Assembly: GCF_905220995.1 (NCBI RefSeq) | Contig: NZ_CAJNBJ010000002.1 | Span: forward strand, 372,001-436,000 | Direction of reading: 5' to 3' | Origin: Nitrospira defluvii | GTDB lineage: Bacteria > Nitrospirota > Nitrospiria > Nitrospirales > Nitrospiraceae | DNA: 64,000 nt | Shown: positions 16,099 through 24,527 of the stretch, piece after piece | Position numbering within the stretch: position 1 is the stretch's first letter | Layout: every line of letters starts with the position of its first letter | The notes under the pieces: generated by a model | Database searches by the model: none | What the model was told of the DNA's origin: nothing | The model's input: the letters and a program-made list of their open reading frames with translations, nothing else | Position numbers and translations under genes: made by a program

Positions 16099-16642
16099 TC
16101 CGGCCTCGTCGATACTCCTCGTGCTGGGCTTGCCCCTAATCCCTCCAGGCATCTCCATGGCAGAAGAAGCCCGCTACGGATTCGGACAGCCGGCGACCGA
16201 GGCTGACATCAAAGCGTGGAATATCGATATCACTCCGACTGGCGAAGGGTTGCCCCCTGGCCGAGGGACCGTACGGCAAGGAGCAGCCGTATATTCAAAC
16301 AAGTGCGCCGCCTGCCACGGACCGACAGGAACAGAAGGGCCAAAGGATCGGCTGGTCGGCGGCCACGGTTCGCTGGCTACAGAACACCCGGTCAAAACCA
16401 TCGGCAGCTACTGGCCCTATGCCACGACGTTGTACGACTACATCTTCCGCGCCATGCCCTTCACCGCGCCGCAGTCGCTCACGGCGGACGAAGTCTATAG
16501 CCTCGTCGCGTGGCTGCTCCACCAAAACGGCATCATTCCGGCAACTATGGTAGTCGACGCGCAGACGCTGCCCAACGTAACAATGCCCAATCGTGACGGA
16601 TTCGTCGCCGATCCACGGCCGGACGTGGAATCGCGCGAATGA
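16085..16642 (+). CDS. soxD: SoxD/SorB-like monohaem cytochrome c
   Basis: 185 residues with an N-terminal signal peptide (IPPGISMA, cleavage near AEEARY). One haem motif CAACH and a distal Met in RAMPFTAPQSL. YGFGQPATEADIKAWNID, IGSYWPYATTLYDYIF and MPNRDGF match the N-terminal domain of SoxD, but the second cytochrome domain of full SoxD (about 380 residues) is missing. Overlaps soxC, so it is the likely electron acceptor of the sulfite dehydrogenase. Confidence 0.87.
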   Translation: MWRCNPASSILLVLGLPLIPPGISMAEEARYGFGQPATEADIKAWNIDITPTGEGLPPGRGTVRQGAAVYSNKCAACHGPTGTEGPKDRLVGGHGSLATEHPVKTIGSYWPYATTLYDYIFRAMPFTAPQSLTADEVYSLVAWLLHQNGIIPATMVVDAQTLPNVTMPNRDGFVADPRPDVESRE

Positions 16643-16670
16643 CCAAGCTATCCGTCCGGCGCTAGCCGAA

Positions 16671-17483
16671 TTACGTTCCCTTCTTCTTGAAGACAATGTC
16701 TCCGTAATAGGCTTCCGCCGACTCGCCGGTATTGTCGGTATCCGTCATGATGGCGACACCGGAAATCATGGGCGGCTCTGCTCCGAACGCTCGTTTGTAG
16801 TCTTCATAGACGTTCCGCTCTTCGGTCGTCCAGGTGTTCAGCTTGGCTGATCCGCTTTCCACCACAATCATATGCACCTGTTCCGTGTACGGGTTGGGCA
16901 CCGCGGTTCCTACTGGCGCCCGGCTCTCCCAAATGTAATTGATGGCGCCGAGCGGGGGGTACCGGCCGTAGATGAGTTTCGCGGCTTCGTACTTCGCCTT
17001 GCCGAAGAGACCGACTTTCGCACTCTCGTATTGGAACGTGACGTAGATGCGGGCGGGATAGTCGTCCCCCTCTTTCCTGGTCACATCGCCGGCCTTTAGG
17101 GTATTCGAGACTTTCCATCGCCACTGGACGATCGGATACTCCTTCGGATCGATCAGAATTTCTTTCGTGTATCCCGAAGAGGAGGCTCGACTGGTTGCCT
17201 TGACGGCGACGCGATCACCGTCGAGCACAAGGCTGTACGTCGTGTGTTGGGGAATTTTTGGAAAGGTGAGCGGTTTCCAGCCGTCCGGCCAGGGACCATT
17301 CGGATTCGCTGTCGAAAATGGACCCACTTCTACGGTGGCGGGGGATTGAGCTTGTAGCCGGCTCGGATCGCCGACGATCATTCCCACCAACACGACCGAT
17401 GCAAGACCGACGATCACGGAAGATAGAGATGGTGCCATAGGCTGCATCCTTTTCAAGTTCTCAAGTGAAACATCGTTGTTCAT
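16671..17483 (-). CDS. DUF3047-family exported protein
   Basis: 270 residues. N-terminal hydrophobic segment with possible cleavage at LQAQ-S, so periplasmic or anchored. The beta-rich mature part has the DUF3047 signatures WKPLTFPKIPQHTTY, VQWRWKVSNTL, GDDYPARIYVTF, INYIWESRAP and AIMTDTDNTGESAEAYYGDI. Role of the family unknown. Third gene in the minus-strand TVP38, MerA-like, DUF3047 operon, 12 bp after the MerA-like stop. The start codon is uncertain (17483 or 17447). Confidence 0.82.
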   Translation of the reverse strand: MNNDVSLENLKRMQPMAPSLSSVIVGLASVVLVGMIVGDPSRLQAQSPATVEVGPFSTANPNGPWPDGWKPLTFPKIPQHTTYSLVLDGDRVAVKATSRASSSGYTKEILIDPKEYPIVQWRWKVSNTLKAGDVTRKEGDDYPARIYVTFQYESAKVGLFGKAKYEAAKLIYGRYPPLGAINYIWESRAPVGTAVPNPYTEQVHMIVVESGSAKLNTWTTEERNVYEDYKRAFGAEPPMISGVAIMTDTDNTGESAEAYYGDIVFKKKGT

Positions 17484-17494
17484 GATGTACCGCT

Positions 17495-19048
17495 CTATCG
17501 CCGCATCCAGGCAAACAATTTGATCAACAGGTTCTTGGTTCGTTGCGTGAAATGCGCTTTGCGCCAGAGGTTCACCACCTTCTTGTTCACTTCAGCTTGC
17601 GTGGGATAAGGATGGATGGTTGCCGCGATCGTCTTGGCCCCGGCTCCCGCCTTCATGGCGACGGAAAATTCGCTGATCATATCACCGGCATGGTTGGCCA
17701 CGATCGTGGCACCGAGGATCGTATCGGTTCCCTTTTCGACGTGAATCCTCGCAAACCCTTCGTCTTCCCCGTCTAGAATCGCTCGATCGACTTCATCCAG
17801 CTTGTAGGTATAGGTTTCCACCTCAAGGCCCTTCTCCTTGGCCTCTCTCTCATACATGCCGACATGAGCCACTTCCGGCTCGGTGAAGGTGCACCAGGGC
17901 ATGACCAAGGAATCGACGTTGGCATAGCCCAGACCGAACGGATGCGGGAACAAGGCATTCTGGATGATGATTTGAGCCATGGCATCGGCCGCATGCGTAA
18001 ACTTGTAGCGAGAGCAGATATCGCCTGCCGCGTAGATCTTTGGGTTCGTCGTCTGCAATCTGGCGTTGACCTTGATCCCGCTCTTGTCGTACTCGACTCC
18101 GGCTGTCTCCAATCCGATCCCCTCCACGTACGGCGTTCGCCCGACACCGACGAGAATTTCATCGACCGTTACGTCGTAGTGCCGGCCGTGCGAATCGACG
18201 GTCAAACGTTTCCCGCCGTCGGTCTTCTGCACCGTGAGATCCTTTCCGCAGCACAGCACGTTCACGCCATCGCGGACCATCTGTTGCTCGACGATGTCAG
18301 CCGCATCGCGGTCCTCGTTCGGCATGATCCCGTGCATCGCTTCGATGAGATAGACTTGGCTCCCAAAGCGGGCGAACGACTGTGCCAGTTCACAGCCGAT
18401 GGGACCGGCTCCGATCACCCCGATGCGTTGCGGCAACTCCGTCAACGAAAAGACAGTTTCGTTCGTGAGATACCCGGCTTCTTGAAGCCCTGGCACCGGA
18501 GGTGCCGATGCTCGCGCACCGGTGCAGACAGCGGCTTTCACAAAAGCCAGGATCCGATCGCCCGCCGGTCCTTCCACGTGGATGGTCTCGGGACTAAGAA
18601 AACGCCCGCTGCCAATAAAGACGTCTACACCAAGCTGGGTATACCGATGGACTGAGTCGTTCCGGCTGATGCGCGCCCGGACTTTTCGCATGCGCGCCAT
18701 GACGGCGGCGAAGTCATACTGCACGCCAGGAGGAATATGGAGGCCAAACTCCGTGGCCCTCCGTAGATCGGTCCAAGCTCTGGCTGCTCGGATCACACCT
18801 TTTGATGGTACGCACCCAACATTGAGACAGTCTCCTCCCATCAGATGCTTTTCAATCAACGCGACCTTTGCCCCCAGGCTTGCGGCTACGACCGCGGTGA
18901 TCAAGCCCGCCGTTCCGGCTCCGATCACCACGATGTTGTAGCGACCGGTCGGCTCGGGATTGACCCAATCGGGCGGATGCACATTGGCGACCAGCTGCTG
19001 ATTGTACTCGTCGTTCGGAAGAACCAATGACTGATCGTGCTCACTCAT
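17495..19048 (-). CDS. MerA-like FAD/NAD(P) disulfide oxidoreductase
   Basis: About 517 residues from ATG 19048 (AAGGG upstream); starts at 19078 or 19105 are possible. Class I disulfide reductase plan: FAD site VVIGAGTAGLI, redox-active pair GGDCLNVGCVPSKG, NAD(P) site VIGAGPIGCELAQ, second FAD motif IYAAGDIC, and C-terminal interface HPYPTQAEV with the catalytic His. No N-terminal HMA domain and no C-terminal CC pair, so it should not reduce Hg(II) as classic MerA does. Often found with TVP38 proteins, as here. True substrate unknown. Confidence 0.85.
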   Translation of the reverse strand: MSEHDQSLVLPNDEYNQQLVANVHPPDWVNPEPTGRYNIVVIGAGTAGLITAVVAASLGAKVALIEKHLMGGDCLNVGCVPSKGVIRAARAWTDLRRATEFGLHIPPGVQYDFAAVMARMRKVRARISRNDSVHRYTQLGVDVFIGSGRFLSPETIHVEGPAGDRILAFVKAAVCTGARASAPPVPGLQEAGYLTNETVFSLTELPQRIGVIGAGPIGCELAQSFARFGSQVYLIEAMHGIMPNEDRDAADIVEQQMVRDGVNVLCCGKDLTVQKTDGGKRLTVDSHGRHYDVTVDEILVGVGRTPYVEGIGLETAGVEYDKSGIKVNARLQTTNPKIYAAGDICSRYKFTHAADAMAQIIIQNALFPHPFGLGYANVDSLVMPWCTFTEPEVAHVGMYEREAKEKGLEVETYTYKLDEVDRAILDGEDEGFARIHVEKGTDTILGATIVANHAGDMISEFSVAMKAGAGAKTIAATIHPYPTQAEVNKKVVNLWRKAHFTQRTKNLLIKLFAWMRR

Positions 19049-19124
19049 TCCAGCGACCCTTGGGAGAGGCTTCATCATCACGTGGCGCCCTTCGTTGTGA
19101 ATCAATCATCAAACGATGAACTCT

Positions 19125-19901
19125 TCATCGCGCTGGTTTGGCCGCAAACCTTTTATAGACGACCGGCACGAGGGCGAGAAGCCCCAAGAGGATACAGGCC
19201 CCGATCACATTCGGCGACGCGATCTCCTTCAGTGAATTTATGGTACCCAGTTGGCGTCCTGCATAGGCATAGACGAACGAACCGGGAATGATGCCGAGCG
19301 CCGTGGCTCCGATATATGTTCCGGCGCTCACGCGAGTCAGTCCTGATACGAGGTTGACCACGAAGAACGGAAACAGGGGAATCAGTCGAAGAGTCAGCAG
19401 GTAGCTGAAGGCGTTCTTGACAAAGCCTTCTTGGAACGGTCTCAGCGACTTCCCGAATTTCTGTTCCACTGTGTCCCGTAGCAGATACCGCGCGGTCAGA
19501 AACGCCAGGGTCGCGCCGGTCGTCGCCCCGAGATTCACGAACAACGTTCCAGGGACGGCCCCGAACACGAACCCGCCGGCGAGCGTGAGCATGACCGCAC
19601 CCGGAAGCGACAAGCCGGTGACAATCGCATAGGCCACAATGAAGATGCCGACCGCTGCGACATAATTCACGTCCGTAAACGCCAGCAGATTGTCCCGATT
19701 TTCCTTCAGGGCGTTCAACGATAAGAACCGTCCGAGATCAAAATAGAAGAAGGCCCCGATGGCCAGCCCGATCACAAGAGCAATGATCACCTTGCCTGAA
19801 GGAAGCTCCTTGGTGGAGGTAACGGGTTCGGTGCCCGGTTGAACAGCGTGGATCGAATGGGTTGTCTCCTCCTGATATCCGTCAGCACACCGTGTTTCCA
19901 T
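19125..19901 (-). CDS. TVP38/TMEM64-family membrane protein (copy 1)
   Basis: 258 residues from ATG 19901, preceded by AAGGGAG; the open frame further upstream covers the promoter. Five or six helices with the family core: GFVFGAVPGTLFVNLGATTGATLAF, then SYLLTLRLIPLFPFFVVNLVSG, then YIGATALGIIPGSFVYAYAGRQLG. The VTT fold is linked to lipid scrambling or transport in other organisms; here it may support the oxidoreductase that follows. First gene after Crp-type site 6. A second, diverged TVP38 gene is at 32359-33117. Confidence 0.88.
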   Translation of the reverse strand: METRCADGYQEETTHSIHAVQPGTEPVTSTKELPSGKVIIALVIGLAIGAFFYFDLGRFLSLNALKENRDNLLAFTDVNYVAAVGIFIVAYAIVTGLSLPGAVMLTLAGGFVFGAVPGTLFVNLGATTGATLAFLTARYLLRDTVEQKFGKSLRPFQEGFVKNAFSYLLTLRLIPLFPFFVVNLVSGLTRVSAGTYIGATALGIIPGSFVYAYAGRQLGTINSLKEIASPNVIGACILLGLLALVPVVYKRFAAKPAR

Positions 19902-19994
19902 AGACCGGACTCCCTTCGTGTGGCTGAGTGAAACAGGACATGGGCTCTGCTGCAACTCAGGCTCTCTGAAAGAATCTCCTCTCGCCATGACTCC

Positions 19995-20037
19995 ACAATA
20001 ACCGACTCCCCGTTTAGATTCTGTGAGCCAATTCACA
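19995..20037 (-). promoter_or_regulatory. Crp/Fnr-type site 6 with class II -10, drives TVP38-MerA-like operon
   Basis: TGTGAGCCAATTCACA (20022-20037). On the minus strand TATTGT follows after 21 nt (20000-19995). Centre 128 bp from the TVP38 start. Confidence 0.68.
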
Positions 20038-20195
20038 ATCCTGGACGGCAGGGAACCGGGGAAGCACGGCATCTGTAAGGCACATGGATCCCCCGGCCTT
20101 TGGACGGCGGGACGTGTTCCAAGTGGACTGGATGGTGAAAAAGTACCAGACCATGCCCTGGCTGCGATCGCTGGTACGTACCATGCCCGAAGGGC

Positions 20196-21542
20196 TTACG
20201 AACGTTCGTGATCATTGGGTATTACGAGAATGAAGTGATTCAAGAGCGTATGCCGCTCGTAGCTGAGCAGATACAGATGAAGCAGTGTAGGATCATCGGC
20301 GTCCCAATGGAGCACAGGACCATCGACACCGATGGCATGATGGTCGAGCCAGCGATTTTGCGAATCCAGGTGGAATCCGTAGAAGGTGCGCTCGGCCGGG
20401 GGCTCCTTTACCACATGCTCGTAAGACTCGAAGAAACTGGGGTTGCCGATACCGAGGGGAACCTGCCAGCCACGGTCATAGTGCTCCGGAGACGCAACGG
20501 GAATAGCGGTCCCATCGAGCCCGCCGAGAATCAGGCGAGTGGCTTCGCCGGTCAGATGACTGCGAAACTCGAGCTCGATCTCGAACAGCGACTGAGATCC
20601 TCCGTTGAGTTTCACCTGCCGCACGGTGGCCCCAGCCAGCTCTGCGAGATAGTGCAATTGAGTGTCACGAGCGTGAGCCCGGGAGTATCGACCCGGCGGA
20701 ATGAAGCTCGAGAACTGCACCGGCCCACGGTACCAGTCTCGATAGGTCGAGGCGACTGGTGTCAGAATGTTCTTGCGCTTATGGACTTGCTCGCCTCGTA
20801 CGGCGACCGGCTCATCCCAGCGAACTGTCGGCTGAATCGACCATTCCCGCTCGACCGTCCGCACCCGATCTAACCGGATCGGCGTCCCTGACGGATCGAC
20901 CCAATGTTCGAGGGACCACCAGTAGGACCAATATGAGAGGCCATTGACCCGTTCGAATAAGCCCTTGTACAGCCCGAGCGGGAACGTAAACCAGAGATGC
21001 TCATAGACGCGGTCTTCCCCATTCTCATTGGTGAACAGCAACAGCTCCCACAGACCGGCATTCAAACAATTGCGGGCGAGATCGATGCGGCTCAACGCCC
21101 GCTGCTCGAACCCGTCTCCTCCCTCGCGGACATGGACCTGGGATGAAGATCGGTCAAACCGGACCTGCTGTCGGTTCCATTCGCGATCGATCAGGCCGAT
21201 TTTCGTCAGATCTGGATCGGTTTTGACCCAGGGCGGAACGGCGGCAACGAGGTGCGCAAGGTCTACACCGATCAGTTCGATGGCGGTGGCCTGCTCCGAG
21301 GCCGGCTCGATGCGGAAGTGAAAGTGAGTATCGCGGGTCTGTTCGATGATGAGGCTTCGGTGAGGATAGTTCGCGAAGACCGCGCTTCGTGTCTCCGGAT
21401 CCTCCTGGTACGCTGCGTCACTGAATGTCGTGAGACCGACAGTTTGTACTGGTGCCGTGTGGTAACGGACCTGAAACCAGATTGCTCCGACGACGGCAAT
21501 GAGGATAACTGCGCTTGACAGCACGAGCCCCCATCGCTTCAT
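20196..21542 (-). CDS. Membrane-anchored protein of unknown function
   Basis: About 448 residues from ATG 21542 (MKRWGLVLSSAVILIAVVGA); ATG 21557 is an equal alternative. One N-terminal membrane anchor, then a large extracytoplasmic beta-rich part with many Trp/Tyr (LSYWSYWWSLEHWVD), repeated HF segments and two isolated Arg-rich strands. Only one Cys, so no disulfide core. No family recognised. Same direction as the TVP38 operon, which begins 295 bp further on. Confidence 0.6.
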   Translation of the reverse strand: MKRWGLVLSSAVILIAVVGAIWFQVRYHTAPVQTVGLTTFSDAAYQEDPETRSAVFANYPHRSLIIEQTRDTHFHFRIEPASEQATAIELIGVDLAHLVAAVPPWVKTDPDLTKIGLIDREWNRQQVRFDRSSSQVHVREGGDGFEQRALSRIDLARNCLNAGLWELLLFTNENGEDRVYEHLWFTFPLGLYKGLFERVNGLSYWSYWWSLEHWVDPSGTPIRLDRVRTVEREWSIQPTVRWDEPVAVRGEQVHKRKNILTPVASTYRDWYRGPVQFSSFIPPGRYSRAHARDTQLHYLAELAGATVRQVKLNGGSQSLFEIELEFRSHLTGEATRLILGGLDGTAIPVASPEHYDRGWQVPLGIGNPSFFESYEHVVKEPPAERTFYGFHLDSQNRWLDHHAIGVDGPVLHWDADDPTLLHLYLLSYERHTLLNHFILVIPNDHERS

Positions 21543-21722
21543 GATAGTTGAAGACATGGTCTAGTTCCTTTCAGAGATGCGGAGACTGCCCGACGCAGGT
21601 CTGCATGGTGCATAGGCGCCGCCTCTCTCAGCACAGGAGAAGGCGCGGCGAGAACTCAGCCGCCTTGGACCGGAGCCGTCCCCCAGGGTACAGTGCAATT
21701 ATGAAATGGCTACTGTGGAAGG

Positions 21723-22034
21723 TTAGGACAGTATCGGAGGAGCGCGAGCGCGTACCGTTTCTGAAAAAACCGGCAGGACAGGAGTCTGTGACAGGCTCAC
21801 CGGATTGTAGAAGACGATTGGAATCGGGCGAATGATGTCAAGGTAGACGACAGAACCGGCTTCGCCGCTTGTTCCGATCCAGGTGCAGACTTGATGGTGC
21901 GGGGTCTTGGGCTCGCCCGGAAGCGGAAGGCCGGCCTCCAACGCCCAGACGTGCATCCACACCGTCAGCGACACATAGGCCAGGCCGACGGTCCAGAACA
22001 GCAGCCGCTGGCGTCGATCGATGAGCCGGTCCAT
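21723..22034 (-). CDS. Small membrane protein of unknown function
   Basis: 103 residues from ATG 22034 (MDRLIDRRQRLLFW); a longer frame from 22088 overlaps the activator gene upstream. One N-terminal helix (LLFWTVGLAYVSLTVWMHV) with a basic cytoplasmic start, then a short outside part. Follows the sigma-54 activator in the same direction and may share its transcript. No family recognised. Confidence 0.45.
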   Translation of the reverse strand: MDRLIDRRQRLLFWTVGLAYVSLTVWMHVWALEAGLPLPGEPKTPHHQVCTWIGTSGEAGSVVYLDIIRPIPIVFYNPVSLSQTPVLPVFSETVRARAPPILS

Positions 22035-22068
22035 AAGCTGAAACGCTACTCCCAGGCGAAGAAACCTG

Positions 22069-23682
22069 TCAACCGGGCAGATCGGCATCCCGCAGCTTGG
22101 CCCTTTGGATCCCCAGCGCCTTGATCCGCGAGGCCAGTGTGGTCGGTTTCATGCCCAGCAGCGCGGCGGCGCCCTGTGCGCCGAAGATCCGGCCCTCGCT
22201 CGTCCGCAGCGCCTGAATGATGCTCTCCCGCTCCTGGCGTTTGAGCTCTTCTCGCGTCAGAAGTTGTGCTCGCGACGGCATGTCGCGAGACAGTGCCCGC
22301 GTCTCGCGCGGTTGCGACGGGTGAAGATGGACACGCAGCGGCCCTCCTTGTGAAAGGATCACCGCGCGCTCGACGACATTCTGGAGCTCCCGCACGTTTC
22401 CGGGCCAGTCATGCGCGGCAAGCTGGTTCAACACCGCTTGTGTGACTCGGGGGGCACGGCGATTGAGCCGTTTCGCGCTCTGCGCGATGAAATGCAGCGC
22501 GAGCTGCGGAATGTCTTCCCGGCGTTCACGGAGCGGTGGGATGTGGATGGGAAACACGCTGAGACGGTAAAACAGATCCTCTCGAAAACGGCCGGCTTCG
22601 ACCTCCCGCTTCAAGTCGCGATTCGTCGCCGCGACGATCCGCACGTCCACCCTCCGCGTCCGCGTGTCGCCGACACGCTCGAACTCGCCCTCTTGCAGGA
22701 CCCGTAACAGCTTCGCCTGCATCGCCACGGGCACCTCCCCGATCTCGTCGAGAAAGAGCGTGCCGCCGTCGGCCAGTTCGAAGCGACCGGGCCGATCGGC
22801 GAGGGCTCCGGTGAAGGATCCCTTTACATGTCCGAAGAATTCGCTTTCAAACAATTGGTCCGGCACGGCGCTGCAGTTCACCTTGATCAGGGCCCGGTCT
22901 CGCCGCCGGCTCCGGTCATGAATCGCGCGCGCGACCAGTTCTTTCCCCGTCCCACTCTCTCCCGTGACGAGCACTGCCGCGTCGGTGGGCGCGACCAACT
23001 GCACTTGACGGAGGACGTGCTGGAGCGACTGGCTCTCTCCGACGAATTCCTCCATCCCCAACGCGGCGGTGACCTCTTCACGCAGGTAGAGGTTCTCCTC
23101 TTCCAGCCGGGCACGCAGCAGGGCGATCTCATCGAACGCCTTGGCGTTTGCAATGCTTACCGCTGCGTAGTCGGCGAACATGCGGAGCCACTCGAAGGCT
23201 TGCTCGTTGAGCAAGCCGCGGTCGAAGAGCGCCAGCACTCCGAGGACCTCCTCCCGGAAGATCAAGGGTTGCGCCGCGAAGGTCCGGACTCCCTCACGCG
23301 CGAACCAGTCAGGGTCCGCGATCCACTCCTCGTCACCGCGAAGCCCGGCCAGCCGGAGCGGCTCACCGCTCGTGGCCACGCGCCCGATCTTGCGCTCGCC
23401 AAGGGGAAACCGATGAAACGAGCCGTCCAAGCGGCCGTAGTCGGCCTGCGGATCGCGCGACACTCCCGCGCTGGCGACGAGGTGCAACCACCGACTGTTG
23501 TCGGAGACATCCTTCCGCTCACGGCAGACCGTACAGAGTTCATTTGGCGTCGTGAGCCAAATCCGCGTCAATACCGTATTCGGGCATTGCGCGATGCCGT
23601 CGGTAATCGTGCGCAGCACCGCATCAAGCCCACGTTGTTGAGCGGTGGAAACCATCACATGAGGGAGTTTGTTGGGGTCCAT
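22069..23682 (-). CDS. GAF-AAA+-Fis sigma-54-dependent activator
   Basis: 537 residues. N-terminal GAF sensor (about 15-185; it contains LCTVCRERKD, a possible metal or redox site), then a short coiled linker (EIALLRARLEEENLYLREE), an AAA+ domain with Walker A GESGTGKE, the sigma-54 contact loop written GSFTGA in place of GAFTGA, Walker B GGTLFLDEIGEV and Arg fingers, and a C-terminal Fis-type HTH (GAQGAAALLGMKPTTLASRI). Domain order matches NorR/FhlA. The divergent operon begins with a sigma-54 promoter and a palindromic upstream site, so its target is next door. Confidence 0.92.
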   Translation of the reverse strand: MDPNKLPHVMVSTAQQRGLDAVLRTITDGIAQCPNTVLTRIWLTTPNELCTVCRERKDVSDNSRWLHLVASAGVSRDPQADYGRLDGSFHRFPLGERKIGRVATSGEPLRLAGLRGDEEWIADPDWFAREGVRTFAAQPLIFREEVLGVLALFDRGLLNEQAFEWLRMFADYAAVSIANAKAFDEIALLRARLEEENLYLREEVTAALGMEEFVGESQSLQHVLRQVQLVAPTDAAVLVTGESGTGKELVARAIHDRSRRRDRALIKVNCSAVPDQLFESEFFGHVKGSFTGALADRPGRFELADGGTLFLDEIGEVPVAMQAKLLRVLQEGEFERVGDTRTRRVDVRIVAATNRDLKREVEAGRFREDLFYRLSVFPIHIPPLRERREDIPQLALHFIAQSAKRLNRRAPRVTQAVLNQLAAHDWPGNVRELQNVVERAVILSQGGPLRVHLHPSQPRETRALSRDMPSRAQLLTREELKRQERESIIQALRTSEGRIFGAQGAAALLGMKPTTLASRIKALGIQRAKLRDADLPG

Positions 23683-23721
23683 AGATTTTTTACAGGCTAC
23701 GAGATCTCATGCCAACATGCA

Positions 23722-23750
23722 ACGACTATTCGTATATTACGATTAGTCGT
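23722..23750. promoter_or_regulatory. Palindromic upstream activator site
   Basis: ACGACTATTCG (23722-23732), 7-nt spacer, CGATTAGTCGT (23740-23750): 11-bp arms with one mismatch. Centre about 110 bp upstream of the transcription start implied by the sigma-54 promoter, the usual distance for an enhancer-binding activator. Likely bound by the divergent activator. Confidence 0.65.
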
Positions 23751-23819
23751 AGCGGCTGTCAGTCGAGCAAAATCCATTTAAGTCATGTTTTTTCAATACC
23801 TTATTAATCAGTGCCGATC

Positions 23820-23835
23820 AGGCACGTCTTCTGCT
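23820..23835 (+). promoter_or_regulatory. Sigma-54 (-24/-12) promoter
   Basis: AGGCACGTCTTCTGCT: GG at 23821-23822 and GC at 23833-23834 with exactly ten bases between, and the extended match GGCACG-N4-CTGCT to the TGGCACG-N4-TTGCW consensus. Implied start near 23846, 50 bp before the first gene. An activator with a sigma-54 contact loop is encoded divergently. Confidence 0.72.
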
Positions 23836-23895
23836 CACACGAGGGCTATCGAACGCTGGTGCAACGAATCAGATCCACTCACAAAGGAGGAATGT

Positions 23896-24465
23896 ATGAA
23901 TCGCATCGCACACCTTGATCCCGCAACCACGAACGGCCCAGCCAAGCAGCTCTTCGATGCCGTGCAAGCCAAGCTTGGTGCCGTCCCGAACCTGTTCCGG
24001 GTGTTGGGTAACTCTCCAGCCGCGCTCAACGGCTTCCTGAGCCTCAACGGAGCTCTCGCAGCCGGAGCATTCCCCCCGAAGCTGCGCGAGCAGATTGCGC
24101 TCACCGTGGCCGAGACCAATCAATGCGCCTACTGCCTCAGCGCGCATGCATTTGTCGGCGGCAGGCTCGGATTGAGCACGCAGGATATTGCGGATGCCCG
24201 GCAGGCCGATGCCACCGATAAGCGGACCGATGCCATTCTCAAACTCGCACAGAGCATCGTCGTCCAGCGCGGGGAACTCGGCGCGACGGGCCTGGATCAG
24301 GCGCGCGCGGCCGGGCTGACTGACGGTGACATTGTCGAAACCGTCGCCCATGTCGCGCTGAACATCTTCAGCAATTACCTCAACCATATCGCCGGCACGG
24401 TCATCGATTTTCCGGAGGTTCCGCTCACGCAGGGGCATGCCGCATCGTCTTGCGCCTGCGGCTAG
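23896..24465 (+). CDS. AhpD-fold carboxymuconolactone decarboxylase-family protein
   Basis: 189 residues from ATG 23896 with a perfect AAAGGAGG site. Catalytic NQCAYCLSAHAF (CxxC plus His). N-terminal VPNLFRVLGNSPAALNGFL and NIFSNYLNHIAGTVIDFP mark the peroxidase-related subgroup. Ends in CACG. First gene of the sigma-54-driven operon. Substrate unknown; peroxide or quinone/thiol chemistry is inferred from the fold. Confidence 0.9.
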   Translation: MNRIAHLDPATTNGPAKQLFDAVQAKLGAVPNLFRVLGNSPAALNGFLSLNGALAAGAFPPKLREQIALTVAETNQCAYCLSAHAFVGGRLGLSTQDIADARQADATDKRTDAILKLAQSIVVQRGELGATGLDQARAAGLTDGDIVETVAHVALNIFSNYLNHIAGTVIDFPEVPLTQGHAASSCACG

Positions 24466-24527
24466 AAGCAAAGGCCAGTGCTATTCAAGGGATTCCAACT
24501 CATCAACGCAGACGAAAGGATGCTGTC

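Noticed and set aside
17864..18655. 263-residue plus frame
   Set aside because: Antisense to the MerA-like gene, which has full conserved motifs.
20074..20089. TGTAAGGCACATGGAT, a possible Crp-type half site
   Set aside because: The right half does not match (CATGGAT), and no -10 lies at 21-22 nt.
22828..23781. 317-residue plus frame
   Set aside because: Antisense to the sigma-54 activator; no ribosome site.
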